64,000 bases of DNA from Methanobrevibacter sp. Its GTDB lineage: Archaea; Methanobacteriota; Methanobacteria; Methanobacteriales; Methanobacteriaceae. Position numbers and translations under genes: made by a program. A model generated the notes under the pieces. It was not told the origin of the DNA, did not search any database, and was given only the letters and a program-made list of their open reading frames with translations. This document shows positions 38,085 to 48,238 of this stretch, in pieces (the first letter of the stretch is position 1; every line of letters begins with the position of its first letter). The DNA lies in assembly GCF_017410345.1 (NCBI RefSeq), contig NZ_JAFQQZ010000028.1:35713-99712 (forward strand), given 5' to 3'.

Positions 38085-39050
38085 ATGAACATTGAAGAGA
38101 AAATTGAATTAATTCAGGAAGGAACATTGGAAATCATTGATGTAGATGAATTAAAGGAAAAACTCGAAAAAGAACATCCAATCGCTTATACTGGATATGA
38201 ACCTTCTGGAAAAATTCATTTAGGTCATGCAGTGACAATAATGAAGCTTAAGCAATTGCAGGAATTGGGATTCAAAATCAAGATTCTGCTTGCAGACTAT
38301 CATGCTTTCTTGAATGGTAAAGGAACTGTAGAGGAAATAGCTGAAACTGCAGAGTACAATAAAAGATGCTTCCAAGGATTGGGACTTGCAGATGACACAG
38401 AATACATCTTAGGTTCCTCTTTCCAAACAGGAAGCGAATACACTAATGACGTTTACCAATTAGCCACATTGACCACCTTGAAAAGGGCAAAAAGAAGTAT
38501 GGATCAAGTCAGCAGACATGACGACAACCCAAAAGTGGCAAGTGTAGTCTATCCATTGATGCAGACTGCAGACATGTCCGCTTTGGAAGTGGATGTCGCC
38601 TTAGGAGGAATGGAACAGAGAAAAATCCAAATGTTGGCAAGGGAAAACCTCCCTAGAATAGGAAAGGAAGCTCCTGTCTGCATTCACACTCCATTGATTC
38701 ACGGCCTTGACGGTGATGACAAGATGTCCTCAAGCAAAGGAAACTACATCGCTGTCGATGATGATGAAAAGACAATCAAGGACAAGATCAAGAAAAGTTA
38801 CTGTCCAATGGGAGAAACCGAAGGAAACCCAATTCTAGAAATTGCAGATCACTTTGTTTTCAGCCAACAGGACACTTTAGTCATAGAAAGACCGGAGAAA
38901 TTTGGCGGAAACCTGGAACTCACTAAAGATGAGCTGTACCAAATGTACGGTGAAGGAAACCTCCACCCAATGGATTTGAAAAATGCAATGACACAATTCT
39001 TAATTGACTTCCTAAAGCCTGTAAGAGACTTTATGGATTCACAAGAATAA
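38085..39050 (+). CDS. tyrS: Tyrosyl-tRNA synthetase
   Basis: Charges tRNA-Tyr. Class I Rossmann fold with HIGH-type HLGH at residues 45-48, [17 protein letters not shown] around it, and KMSKS-type KMSSSKG at 213-219. Tyrosine pocket features lie in AYTGYEPSG and in [21 protein letters not shown]. 321 aa matches archaeal TyrRS (M. jannaschii about 306), without the bacterial S4 domain. The archaeal TyrRS is confirmed over TrpRS by the [17 protein letters not shown] core. Followed by a small unknown gene 80 bp on. Confidence 0.95.
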   Translation: MNIEEKIELIQEGTLEIIDVDELKEKLEKEHPIAYTGYEPSGKIHLGHAVTIMKLKQLQELGFKIKILLADYHAFLNGKGTVEEIAETAEYNKRCFQGLGLADDTEYILGSSFQTGSEYTNDVYQLATLTTLKRAKRSMDQVSRHDDNPKVASVVYPLMQTADMSALEVDVALGGMEQRKIQMLARENLPRIGKEAPVCIHTPLIHGLDGDDKMSSSKGNYIAVDDDEKTIKDKIKKSYCPMGETEGNPILEIADHFVFSQQDTLVIERPEKFGGNLELTKDELYQMYGEGNLHPMDLKNAMTQFLIDFLKPVRDFMDSQE

Positions 39051-39130
39051 GTATAAATAATTGAATAAACTATTATAATCTAAATAATATAATTATTAAT
39101 TTTTAAAAAAAGATTAAAAAGAGGGATAGT

Positions 39131-39337
39131 ATGGAAGAAGAACCAGTATATGAAATGAAACTTACCAATGGGATTGGAGAACAGATGCTTGCTCATGTGT
39201 TTGAAAAGTTCGATGTGGAACTTAAGCAAACCGAGTTCGGACCTAAACTCCAAGGAACAAAAGAAGAACTTGAAAAAGCACAGGAATACATTATTCAAGT
39301 TATGAAAGAAAGATTAGAAGAATTAGATAAAAGATAA
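39131..39337 (+). CDS. Small conserved-type hypothetical protein, 68 aa
   Basis: Not recognised. An acidic 68-residue protein, MEEEPVYEMKLTNGIGEQML at the start, with a beta-alpha-beta-beta-alpha pattern that ends in a long charged helix (ELEKAQEYIIQVMKERLEEL). GAGGGATAGT before the ATG gives a ribosome binding site. The gene follows tyrS by 80 bp and converges on tmk. No cysteines. It may bind a protein or RNA as a small alpha/beta domain, but nothing specific supports this. Confidence 0.65.
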   Translation: MEEEPVYEMKLTNGIGEQMLAHVFEKFDVELKQTEFGPKLQGTKEELEKAQEYIIQVMKERLEELDKR

Positions 39338-39410
39338 CTCTAATAATTCTTTTAACTTTTTTATTTTAAGATTTTAGCTTAAAATTTTTATTTTAAATTT
39401 TCCATTATAA

Positions 39411-40001
39411 TTATAAGATACAATCCTTACAGATATCAAATAATGGAGCTACAGCTTTTTTTATATCGGAAGATACCTTATTCGGACCATTATTTGCATC
39501 AATTATCTTGAAGTTTTCATTGGATTTGGCCAAATCCAAGTAATTCTGTTTTACTCCAGTCAGGAACTCTTCATTTTCAAATTCATCAGTTCCATCACAT
39601 CTTTCAACTGATTTCTTAACGTCCAAATCCAAGAGCAAGACCAAATCCGGAATTTTGGCATATTTGTTTATCTCATTAATCCAATCCTGCGGCTCTTGAT
39701 ATGATAAGCTTGAATAGAAGGATCTGTCACTGATTACTACAACATTGTCATTCTCTAGCTGTTTGATTTTATCCATTAAAATAAGTCTGTCCGCTGCAAA
39801 CAAAAGACCTAATGTTTTTTGCATGGTGTCGCTTGTAGCATCAGAGCGAGTCAATAGCTCGCGAATAAGCTTTCCGACTTCCATGTCAGTCGGTTCAACA
39901 ACTGTCTCAACCTTCAGACCATTGCTCTCCAACCATTCCTTCAATAATTTTATCTGAGTTGATTTTCCAGCACCATCTATTCCTTCCAATACAATATACA
40001 T
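39411..40001 (-). CDS. tmk: Thymidylate kinase
   Basis: Phosphorylates dTMP to dTDP. P-loop EGIDGAGKSTQ (residues 7-17), DR motif in VVISDRSFYSSLSYQ (about 90-104), with the LID Arg region around LLLDLDVKKSVERC and the central helix RELLTRSDATSDTMQKTLGL. 196 aa, full length. The gene is followed by the small protein gene on the opposite strand and preceded by a 237-bp AT-rich spacer divergent from the first U32 gene. No other nucleotide-kinase gene is near. Confidence 0.94.
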   Translation of the reverse strand: MYIVLEGIDGAGKSTQIKLLKEWLESNGLKVETVVEPTDMEVGKLIRELLTRSDATSDTMQKTLGLLFAADRLILMDKIKQLENDNVVVISDRSFYSSLSYQEPQDWINEINKYAKIPDLVLLLDLDVKKSVERCDGTDEFENEEFLTGVKQNYLDLAKSNENFKIIDANNGPNKVSSDIKKAVAPLFDICKDCIL

Positions 40002-40238
40002 AAGATAGAATTTATTCTTAAAAATATATAAATTCTATTGTAAATTTTTATTAATTCCATTAGTTTTCACAAGCTCTCATAAAAAACAATATATAAGTCA
40101 TCAATAATTAAACTCATATTTATATAAATATTATATAATAAAATTAACATATTTATTAATAGTTAGATTATTTTAAATAACTAGAATCAATTTAAAGAAT
40201 ACAATCATAAAAACAATCAAGATTATAGGAGATACTTA

Positions 40239-42806
40239 ATGACATTACCTGAATTATTGGCACCTGCAGGGGACTATGAGATACTGGTTACAGCAATCAA
40301 TGCAGGGGCCGATGCAGTTTACATATCTGGAGAAAGGTTTGGGGCAAGGGCATTTGCCAAGAACTTCACTTTAGAGGAAATTGAAAAGAGTGTGGAATAT
40401 GCTCACTTGAATGGGGCAAAGATACATGTGACCGTTAACACCCTAATAAACAACTTTGAAGTTGTGGATGTTGTGAAATACTTATTCTATCTATACAAAG
40501 TAGGGGTTGATGCGGTTATTGTGCAGGATTTGGGAATCATTGAACTGATTAAAAACCTCATCCCAGGCCTTGAAGTCCATGCTTCCACACAAATGACATT
40601 AAGCGATTATGATTGTATCTTATGGGCTGTTGAAAACAATGTCTCCAGAATAGTCCTGCCACGTGAAATCAGCGTTGACAAAATAGCTGAAATGTCAAGA
40701 AAAATGCAGGAATCAAACATAAGCATGGAACTTGAAGCATTTGGACATGGGGCACTTTGCTATTGCTTCAGCGGAAACTGCTATATCTCATCATACAACA
40801 GCGGCCGCAGCGGAAACAGAGGAGCATGCGCACAGCCTTGCCGTAAGCAATACAAACTGAAATACAAAAACTACAATGTTGGAAACGGATACCTGCTCTC
40901 AACCCATGACCTTGCAGTCTACAAAGGATTGGATGAAATAGAAAAAGCAGGAGTGTTCTCCCTCAAGCTTGAAGGTCGTATGAAATCTGCAGATTATGTG
41001 GGAACAATCACAAATGCATACAGGCACTTGATCGACGGGGATGAGGGAGACTATGACAAGGACTTGAGCCTTGTATTCAACAGACAATTTACAGACGGCT
41101 ATATCCTCAACCAGAAGCCAGGACAGGTTTTAGGAAGGGAAAGCTCCGGACACGAAGGAGTCTACATCGGAAAGATCATAGAAAAGGAAGGAGACCTAAT
41201 CACTATCTCTAAGGAAAACGAGGAATTCAAGATAAACCTTGACATTGGAGATGGAATCGGATTCAAATACAAGGATAAGATCAAGGGAATCTATATCGAC
41301 AACATCAAGGAACAGACCGATGACTACATCAAGCTTGAAACAACAAGAAACGTCAGAGAAGGAGATAAGGTTCTTTTAAGCTATTCCAAATCAACTCATG
41401 ACAATCTCAAGAAGTTCAAGAACGAAACAATAAGACAGAACATCCCTCTGGATTTGGATATAAAATGGACCGATGACTTAAGACTGAACATTGGCGCCAA
41501 ATTCAAGATTGTGGAAAAGGGAATCAACAACGAAAACAAGGAAGAGGAATTTAGTTTCAGATACATTTCCAAAACCAGATTCGAACCGGCCCAAAAAAGA
41601 CCTGTAAGCATTGAAGACATTGAAAAGCAAATGCTTAAAACCGGTTCAACATCATTCTACATCAATAACCTGACAATAAATGACATGCCTGAAAACAGCT
41701 TTATTCCAATTGGAAAGCTTAATAAGATAAGACGTAATGTTCTTGATGAAGCTACTGAACTCTTATTGAATTACTACAAGCCAGACAAGAAGGAAATCAG
41801 GGCAACCAACAAAGCAATTAGCCAATTCATAAAAGAGTATAAGACTTATAGTGAGATTCCAGTCAGAAATGAAAAGCTGAAACTTTCAATATTCGCAGAC
41901 AATCTGGAACTCTTGAAAATGACTTCCAAATTGCCAATACACAAGTATTTCTTCGACCCTTCCTTCTCATACAACAGTCAAGAGGAATACTTTGAAAACA
42001 TTAAGGACGTCTTGAAAGAGGCTTATTCCATCGTTTACAAAGGAAAGGAAAATAAAGATGACAAGCTGGTCTTGGTCCTATCATCATTCATCAGCGATGA
42101 GGAAATAGAAAGGATAAGCAAAATCATAGATGAACTGGAAGAGGAGAATATAAGAATTCCAATCATGTATGACACACCAGGAATAGCTAAAAGCTTCAAG
42201 AACAAGGTTTATGGAAATCATAACTTGAATGTCTGGAACAGCTATAATGTTAAGAACCTGTCAGATTCCGGATTCAAAAGCGTTATCCTATCCTCCGAAT
42301 TGTCACACACAGAAATCAAGGAATTGGTATCAAAATATCAGTTTATCAGGACTGATGATGAAGATCTTGACTTGAACATCATCATTCAAGGAAACCTTGA
42401 AGTGATGAGCAGTAAGGATGATTTCTCAAACCTTAATGATGGAAAAGACTTCATAATCAAAGACTCTTCAGACTATGCAATACTTGAAGACCAGAAACGT
42501 AAGAAATTCAAATACAAAGTGGTATTCGATTACAATAGGCACAGCCATTTCATCAATAAGGACTGCTTATGCCTGATAGATGAAGTGGAACTGATCAAGG
42601 ACACTGGAGTGAACTCTGTAATAATCGACTGCAGATTCTCATCTCCACAGTACAGTTCTACAATAATCTCACTCTATTCACAGGCATTGAAAGAGGACAA
42701 CATTTATGACTTGAACTTATTGAAAGAACAAATTGAAAACATCACATTATCAAGATTGAACAAAGGAAACTTCATTAACGGACGAATACATGAAAAATCC
42801 TGCTAA
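40239..42806 (+). CDS. U32-family Fe-S protein (RlhA/TrhP-like), long form
   Basis: Member of the peptidase U32 family, whose studied bacterial members (RlhA, TrhP, UbiU/V) are 4Fe-4S proteins that hydroxylate rRNA, tRNA or ubiquinone precursors rather than proteases. The TIM-barrel half has PELLAPAGDYEILVTAINAG at the start. The cluster ligands are C174, C181, C197 and C201 (C-x6-C-x15-C-x3-C), inside GRSGNRGACAQPCRKQY. The middle and C-terminal parts (about 270-500 and 560-855) are a U32 collagenase-like C domain plus a second barrel. Length 855 aa, double the short forms. A paralogue follows after 84 bp, so the pair forms one operon. A translation-related hydroxylation role is an inference. 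Confidence 0.85.
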   Translation: MTLPELLAPAGDYEILVTAINAGADAVYISGERFGARAFAKNFTLEEIEKSVEYAHLNGAKIHVTVNTLINNFEVVDVVKYLFYLYKVGVDAVIVQDLGIIELIKNLIPGLEVHASTQMTLSDYDCILWAVENNVSRIVLPREISVDKIAEMSRKMQESNISMELEAFGHGALCYCFSGNCYISSYNSGRSGNRGACAQPCRKQYKLKYKNYNVGNGYLLSTHDLAVYKGLDEIEKAGVFSLKLEGRMKSADYVGTITNAYRHLIDGDEGDYDKDLSLVFNRQFTDGYILNQKPGQVLGRESSGHEGVYIGKIIEKEGDLITISKENEEFKINLDIGDGIGFKYKDKIKGIYIDNIKEQTDDYIKLETTRNVREGDKVLLSYSKSTHDNLKKFKNETIRQNIPLDLDIKWTDDLRLNIGAKFKIVEKGINNENKEEEFSFRYISKTRFEPAQKRPVSIEDIEKQMLKTGSTSFYINNLTINDMPENSFIPIGKLNKIRRNVLDEATELLLNYYKPDKKEIRATNKAISQFIKEYKTYSEIPVRNEKLKLSIFADNLELLKMTSKLPIHKYFFDPSFSYNSQEEYFENIKDVLKEAYSIVYKGKENKDDKLVLVLSSFISDEEIERISKIIDELEEENIRIPIMYDTPGIAKSFKNKVYGNHNLNVWNSYNVKNLSDSGFKSVILSSELSHTEIKELVSKYQFIRTDDEDLDLNIIIQGNLEVMSSKDDFSNLNDGKDFIIKDSSDYAILEDQKRKKFKYKVVFDYNRHSHFINKDCLCLIDEVELIKDTGVNSVIIDCRFSSPQYSSTIISLYSQALKEDNIYDLNLLKEQIENITLSRLNKGNFINGRIHEKSC

Positions 42807-42890
42807 TGCATGAAATTAAATCCAATAAACTAAATTAAAATAACTAAAAGAAAACAAAAAATTAATATTAATTATCATTGAGGAAAAAGA

Positions 42891-45878
42891 ATGAAATTGC
42901 CTGAATTATTAGCACCTGTCGGTTCTGCGGAACATTTGAAGATAGCCATATTGTCCGGTGCAAACTCCATCTACCTGTCTGGAGAAAACTTCGGAGCAAG
43001 GAAATATGCTGAAAACTTCACAGTTCCGGAGATTAGGGAAGCAGTGAAATATGCCCATTTGCATAATGTGAAGGTCTATGTGACTGTAAACACATTGATC
43101 AAGGAAGGGGAATTGGAAAAGGTTAGCAATTACCTTCTCGAATTATACAAAATGGGTGTTGACGCAGTGCTCATTCAGGATATCGGCCTTGTAAGGATCA
43201 TCAATGAAAACATCCCCCAACTTAAGATTCATGCTTCAACCCAAATGAACCTTCACAACATTGAAGGAATCAGATGGGCCTCCGAACATAATATAAAAAG
43301 GGTTGTTCTTCCAAGGGAAATGGAAATAAATGAACTTAAGGAAATCATTGACTATGCACATCCACTTGGAATTGAAATAGAGATATTCGCTCATGGAGCA
43401 TTATGCTACAGCTATTCGGGACATTGCCTGATCTCTTCCATGCAAGGAGGAAGAAGTGGAAACAGAGGAACCTGCGCTCAGCCATGCAGGGAAAGGTATG
43501 AATTGAACATCAACAAGAGCAAAAGAATAAATCCAAAAACCGAAGGGGACTACCTCCTATCACCAAGGGATTTGTCATTATTCGAACATCTTGACGAGAT
43601 AGTCAATCTTGAAGTGGACAGCATTAAGATAGAAGGCAGAATGAGAAGCAATGATTATGTTGCAACTGTTGTCAAAAACTATAGAAAAAGACTTAACAAA
43701 TTAAGATATGACAAGACAAGCCAAGCATTGAACAGGAATATCAAAGAGCTGGAAAGAAAGAGCAAAGGGAAAAAGGGAAGAAGCACTGACTTGAAAAAGC
43801 TAAAGGATAAGGAAAACATTGAAAGACTTAAAGAAGAGCAGAAATTGGAAAATCTGGAATCCCTTGAAGAGCTTGAATTGGTCTTCAATAGGGAATTTAC
43901 AACTGGACATCTCATTCCTAAAAACAATCCCATGATCATGAACAGGAAAAAGCCAGGGCATCAAGGATTGTACATCGGAAAGATACACAGATACAATCCT
44001 CAAACTGAAGAGATCCATATCCTTCTAAAGGATAATCTCATAAACATCCCAGAAAAGGGGGACGGAATATTAATTGAAAATATTCCTAATTTGGAAAATA
44101 ACGACAATAATGATAATACTAAGGATACTAAAAAATCAAAGACAAAACAGGATAAAAGAGCCAAAAGAAAAGAGAAAAGAGCTGAAAAGGAAATCAATCC
44201 AACTGATGAAATCAATAACATCCAAACCTATGGATTCGACATATCCTCAAAGCCTGTATTGAAGGACTCCAAAGACAGGCATTGGAGAAAAAGGGAAAAG
44301 GACAAGGACATTGAAGGAAGATTGTTGGTCATCAAAAGGGTTAGAGAAAACAAGAGAATCAATTTCCCACTTAAAAAAGGCTCAAAAGTCTACCTGACAA
44401 AGAAAAACTCATTGTTGAATGAAGTGAAGGACCTTCCACATAAAAAGGAAAATCATTACATCAAAAAATCATTATTGGAACTTTACTTTAGAATAGACAG
44501 TGACAATTACCCTCATTTGAAGGGAAATCTCAAATTGGACAATGGCAAGGTAATCACCCTCAAGGTAAAAGGAGAAAATCCTTGGGAGGAAGCGATAAAT
44601 AAGCCAATTTCCAACGAAACAATCAGAAAGCAATTGCTGAAGATTGGAGATTTGCCTTACTATATTGAAAAGATTACAATCAACAATAACAAAAGCCTAT
44701 TCTCTCCGATAAGTGAAATCAATGAGCTGAGAAGAACTTTCTTCAACAGACTTGAAGAGGAAATCATTGAAAGTTACAGGCCAAATGAAGAGTACATAAG
44801 AATAGCTGAAGAGAATATAAGGAACTTGAATGAGGATTTAAGAAAAAGAATAGACTTGAAATCAAAGGCAAATGCTGAAAAATATAACTTATCAGCATAC
44901 ATAAATAGCTTGGAAATATTAAGGGAACTTAATAAAAGCGAATCCATTTTTGATAGAATCTATTTGGAAATACCTCCAAACAAGGACTTTGAGGAAATCA
45001 GCCAGAACATCTTAGAAAACAAATCCATTCAAGAGCATGAACTTAACATCAGCTATTGCGTCAATTTCTTAAAGGAAGCTATTGAAATTTCAAGGAATCA
45101 GGATTATAAACTGATCTGGAAACTTCCAGATATCGCTCATAAGCAAACAAAGGAATCCATAATAAAGATCATAGGCATTCTTAAGAAAATGAATCTGGAG
45201 ATTGACATAATGACTAGCTTAATTGGACTCCACGATTCATTAAAGGATAAGTTCAATCTCAATCTTTATGGAAATTATCCATTGAATGCATATAATATAG
45301 AGACAGTATTGGAGATGGATAATTTTGAAGTCTTATGTGTATCTCCGGAGATATATAAGAAAAACATCAAGGATTTGATGGAGGATTACTATAAGGAACT
45401 ACCAAAAAATAACAATACTATTCCAGAATTAGAGGTATTGGTTCATGGAAACATAGAATCCATGATAACAAGAAAGGAACTTATTTCCAAAAAGCAATTA
45501 AAGCTTATCAATAAATACAAAAAGAAATCAAGAAAGGGAAATGCAAATGAATACTATATTGACTCAAATGAATACTATTTGAGAAATAGAAAAGATCAGC
45601 ATTATCCAATCAAAACCAATTTGAATGAAGACAATATAATCATACTAAATTCAGAGGAACTTTGCTTGCTTGATGATATAGACTATTTGAAATCAATAGG
45701 AATCTCCAGCTTTTCAATTGATGCAAGATGGAAATCCTTAGACTACATCAGAGACATTGGAAAGGTTTACAGAGAGCTTATTGACAAGAAGGAAAATGAT
45801 ATTGAAGAATCCAGAAAAGCAATAGCTAAACATTGTCCTAATCTAACTAAAGCCAATTTTGAAAAAGGGTTGAAATAA
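42891..45878 (+). CDS. Second U32-family Fe-S protein with large lysine-rich insertions
   Basis: Paralogue of the preceding gene with the same layout. Cluster ligands C172, C179, C195 and C199 have the identical spacing (C-x6-C-x15-C-x3-C) in GRSGNRGTCAQPCRERYE. Unlike its neighbour it carries two charged low-complexity insertions: about residues 264-327 (NRNIKELERKSKGKKGRS and neighbouring KLKDKENIERLKEEQK) and about 400-448 (KDTKKSKTKQDKRAKRKEK). These make it 995 aa. A single chain through both, with no frameshift. Basic tails of this type commonly touch RNA. The two genes presumably act on different sites of the same kind of substrate. Confidence 0.85.
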   Translation: MKLPELLAPVGSAEHLKIAILSGANSIYLSGENFGARKYAENFTVPEIREAVKYAHLHNVKVYVTVNTLIKEGELEKVSNYLLELYKMGVDAVLIQDIGLVRIINENIPQLKIHASTQMNLHNIEGIRWASEHNIKRVVLPREMEINELKEIIDYAHPLGIEIEIFAHGALCYSYSGHCLISSMQGGRSGNRGTCAQPCRERYELNINKSKRINPKTEGDYLLSPRDLSLFEHLDEIVNLEVDSIKIEGRMRSNDYVATVVKNYRKRLNKLRYDKTSQALNRNIKELERKSKGKKGRSTDLKKLKDKENIERLKEEQKLENLESLEELELVFNREFTTGHLIPKNNPMIMNRKKPGHQGLYIGKIHRYNPQTEEIHILLKDNLINIPEKGDGILIENIPNLENNDNNDNTKDTKKSKTKQDKRAKRKEKRAEKEINPTDEINNIQTYGFDISSKPVLKDSKDRHWRKREKDKDIEGRLLVIKRVRENKRINFPLKKGSKVYLTKKNSLLNEVKDLPHKKENHYIKKSLLELYFRIDSDNYPHLKGNLKLDNGKVITLKVKGENPWEEAINKPISNETIRKQLLKIGDLPYYIEKITINNNKSLFSPISEINELRRTFFNRLEEEIIESYRPNEEYIRIAEENIRNLNEDLRKRIDLKSKANAEKYNLSAYINSLEILRELNKSESIFDRIYLEIPPNKDFEEISQNILENKSIQEHELNISYCVNFLKEAIEISRNQDYKLIWKLPDIAHKQTKESIIKIIGILKKMNLEIDIMTSLIGLHDSLKDKFNLNLYGNYPLNAYNIETVLEMDNFEVLCVSPEIYKKNIKDLMEDYYKELPKNNNTIPELEVLVHGNIESMITRKELISKKQLKLINKYKKKSRKGNANEYYIDSNEYYLRNRKDQHYPIKTNLNEDNIIILNSEELCLLDDIDYLKSIGISSFSIDARWKSLDYIRDIGKVYRELIDKKENDIEESRKAIAKHCPNLTKANFEKGLK

Positions 45879-46025
45879 ATAATTTTCAAAATGAAATCAA
45901 TATCAAAATCATCTTGAAACACAAGGCATTGAAAAACAAAAAACTTAAAAATCAATATGAAAATAAAGAGAATTAATGATATTGAAATGATAATCAATTA
46001 TTTAATTTCCAATTGAGGTGATCTT

Positions 46026-47951
46026 ATGGAAGGAGCACAATTACAGAACATAAAGGGAATTGGAGATAAATTATCTCAAAAGATCATAAATGAATTGGGA
46101 GGAGAAGAGGAACTGAACCAGGTCATTGAAAACCTTGACCTCGAGAGACTGATCAATATTGATGGAATCAGCCAAAGAAAGGCCATTGAAATCATGAATC
46201 AATTGATTGGAAACCCTGCCCAGAAATTCCTGAAAAGCGATAGGGCAGTCCAACTCTATGAAGAGATCATAGATAAAGTGCTAAGCTATTCAAACACCTC
46301 ATACTCCAAGAATAGGATTTTGCTCCTTGCTCCTATAAAGGATGAGGAAATCATCAATGAAAGATTGGATTTTGTAATGAATGCCAAAGAGAAAGTCAGC
46401 AATCTGCCGATATATGACCTGGATAAATTGATGAGAAACCTTCATGAACCTAAAATCGCCAAGGCAAATTACGATGCAAGCAAGGCAATTCTTGTGGAAA
46501 GCCATGAAGATGCAGACTATCTGATGGATCTGGGCCTGAACAAATATTACACCATTATGACAGCATCTGACTCCCCATTCCTCCAAGAGGAATTAAGGGG
46601 ATACGAACTGATATTTTACATCTACACTGAAGGGTTCCTTGACTTTGGAGACATGCCTAATCTTATCATGATAAACAAGGATGCTCCTACCTATCAGCTT
46701 GTTCCTGAAGTCATCTTGGATTACTTCAATGAGAACAGGGATCTCTTTGAAAGAGTCTCTAAAATAAAAACCATTCTTGGTGAGGAAACTGTCTTGAATG
46801 ACATTGGCCCTATACTTGATGAACTTGATAACTACAAGACCAAAGATGTGGATTTGGATGAAATTGTTAATATTGAAAAGAGATATATAGACCAAGAGTT
46901 GGAAAGGAAGATTCAAAACATAGACCTTGAAGGAGATGAAGTTCTCGGTTTATTAAACAATACTTTACCTGCAAAAATAGAAGAAATATTTAACGAAATT
47001 TTAAGTAAATCAAAGGAAACAATCAAGGCAGAAAGTGGTATTGATTTCGACCCATTCATAAAGAAATATCCTATCGAAATTGATGACATGGAAATGGAAA
47101 GGGTGAAGATGGAAATTCTCTCCAACACTGAGAATAATTATTTTGACAAGAAGATCACTGCTGCAGAACAATTGGCTTCAATCAAGGAAGATGCTGAAAG
47201 GGAAGTTGCAGAAATAATCAGGTTTGACTATGAATATGCATTAGGCTGCTTTGCCTATCTTTATGACTTGAACAAGCCTGAGTTCGCCAATGAATATGAC
47301 CTTCATCAGGCATTGCACCTGAACCTATGCCTAAGGGAAAGAACAAACCCAGAGGATATTCAAAGAGTGGATTACAGATTGAATGAGGAGGAAAACATTG
47401 CACTCTTAACTGGAGCAAACAGCGGAGGTAAGACAACCTTGCTTGAAACAATCAGCCAAATAGCTATCCTTGCACAAATGGGATTGCCTGTTCCAGCCAA
47501 ATCCGCTAAGATAAAATTGTTGGATGAAATTTATCACTTTTCCAAAAAGAGATCATTGGATGCAGGAGCATTCGAATCATTCCTGAATGTATTCATGCCG
47601 ATAGTTACAAGCGACTCAGAAAAATTGGTTCTATTGGATGAACTTGAAGGAATCACAGAACTCGAAGCAGCTGTAAAGATCATTTCCAGCTTCATTGAAA
47701 TGATTGAGGAAAGCAATTCCTTTGCAATCATCGTAACACATATGGCAAATGAGCTGATGAAATATACAGATATTCGTGTAGATGGAATCGAAGCGACAGG
47801 ACTTGATGAAAACTACAATTTGATTGTGGACAGGACACCTAAGATGAATTATCTTGCAAAGAGTACACCAGAACTGATCATAAAAAGAATGTACAACAAT
47901 TCACCGCCTGAACTTAAAAAGGTATATGGCAGAATCTTGGAAAAGTTTTAA
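46026..47951 (+). CDS. HhH-domain MutS-family ATPase
   Basis: DNA-structure-binding ATPase of the archaeal MutS-like group. Residues 1-65 have two helix-hairpin-helix units (IKGIGDKLSQKII, INIDGISQRKAIEIM). The centre is a lever/clamp helical region. The C-terminal MutS ATPase has Walker A GANSGGKT at 463-470, Walker B LVLLDELEG (about 534-542) and IVTHMANEL. There is no mismatch-recognition domain I (no FxE motif) and no Smr nuclease. 641 aa. GAGGTGAT three bases before ATG fixes the start. It resembles MutS2-like/MutS5-type proteins, so recombination or ribosome-clearing roles are alternatives to mismatch repair. Confidence 0.83.
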   Translation: MEGAQLQNIKGIGDKLSQKIINELGGEEELNQVIENLDLERLINIDGISQRKAIEIMNQLIGNPAQKFLKSDRAVQLYEEIIDKVLSYSNTSYSKNRILLLAPIKDEEIINERLDFVMNAKEKVSNLPIYDLDKLMRNLHEPKIAKANYDASKAILVESHEDADYLMDLGLNKYYTIMTASDSPFLQEELRGYELIFYIYTEGFLDFGDMPNLIMINKDAPTYQLVPEVILDYFNENRDLFERVSKIKTILGEETVLNDIGPILDELDNYKTKDVDLDEIVNIEKRYIDQELERKIQNIDLEGDEVLGLLNNTLPAKIEEIFNEILSKSKETIKAESGIDFDPFIKKYPIEIDDMEMERVKMEILSNTENNYFDKKITAAEQLASIKEDAEREVAEIIRFDYEYALGCFAYLYDLNKPEFANEYDLHQALHLNLCLRERTNPEDIQRVDYRLNEEENIALLTGANSGGKTTLLETISQIAILAQMGLPVPAKSAKIKLLDEIYHFSKKRSLDAGAFESFLNVFMPIVTSDSEKLVLLDELEGITELEAAVKIISSFIEMIEESNSFAIIVTHMANELMKYTDIRVDGIEATGLDENYNLIVDRTPKMNYLAKSTPELIIKRMYNNSPPELKKVYGRILEKF

Positions 47952-47992
47952 GATAGAATAAAAAAAATAGCTAAAAAAGATATTTAATAAAA

Positions 47993-48018
47993 TAGATTAA
48001 ATCTCCGGAATTAATCTA
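47993..48018 (+). terminator. Hairpin after the MutS-like gene
   Basis: TAGATTAA and TTAATCTA form a perfect 8-bp stem around the loop ATCTCCGGAA, 42 bp after the stop codon. Little T-tract follows on either strand. A 3' end role is likely; it also lies downstream of the putative ncRNA on the other strand. Confidence 0.4.
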
Positions 48019-48053
48019 TAAGAATTATTAAATATTTTAAATATTGATATTTT

Positions 48054-48215
48054 GCCCGTATACTAACTCTCTTGCTTCACAGGTAGTTTACCCTTTCCTC
48101 CACGAGTAACCCTCGAAACAGGCAGCCTATCTAATGTCGGGTTTCTCCTAATCATCGACAGCTAAAGCTTCCCTCATAGAAGGACCGTAAACATCAGTCA
48201 TAAATATGATACGAC
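48054..48215 (-). ncRNA. Unidentified structured non-coding RNA, about 160 nt
   Basis: An island of about 45-50 percent GC in a spacer otherwise above 75 percent AT. It has no reading frame. Nested pairings are visible on the minus strand: CGAG-GGTTA-CTCG flanked by CCT/AGG; TGTCG/CGACA enclosed by GGAAGC/GCTGCC; GGTA-AAC-TACC. Unpaired stretches on the minus strand are rich in A and G (GGAGAAACC, GGAGGAAAGG, GTGAAGCAAGAGAG), the usual bias of structured RNA; on the plus strand they would be C/U-rich. A TATA box lies about 25 bp upstream on the minus strand. I could not match it to SRP RNA, RNase P RNA, a tRNA, a C/D sRNA or a known riboswitch. H/ACA-type guide RNA is possible. Ends are approximate. 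Confidence 0.5.
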
Positions 48216-48238
48216 AATATAATCTTTACTTAAAATTG

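Noticed and set aside
44000..44221. Hydrophobic frames antisense to the lysine-rich insertions of the second U32 gene
   Set aside because: Leucine/serine/phenylalanine-rich shadows of Lys/Glu codons on the other strand.
48054..48215. RNase P RNA or SRP RNA as identity of the structured element
   Set aside because: Only one short stretch resembles RNase P RNA; order and number of conserved elements and the length do not fit, and no SRP S-domain motif is present.
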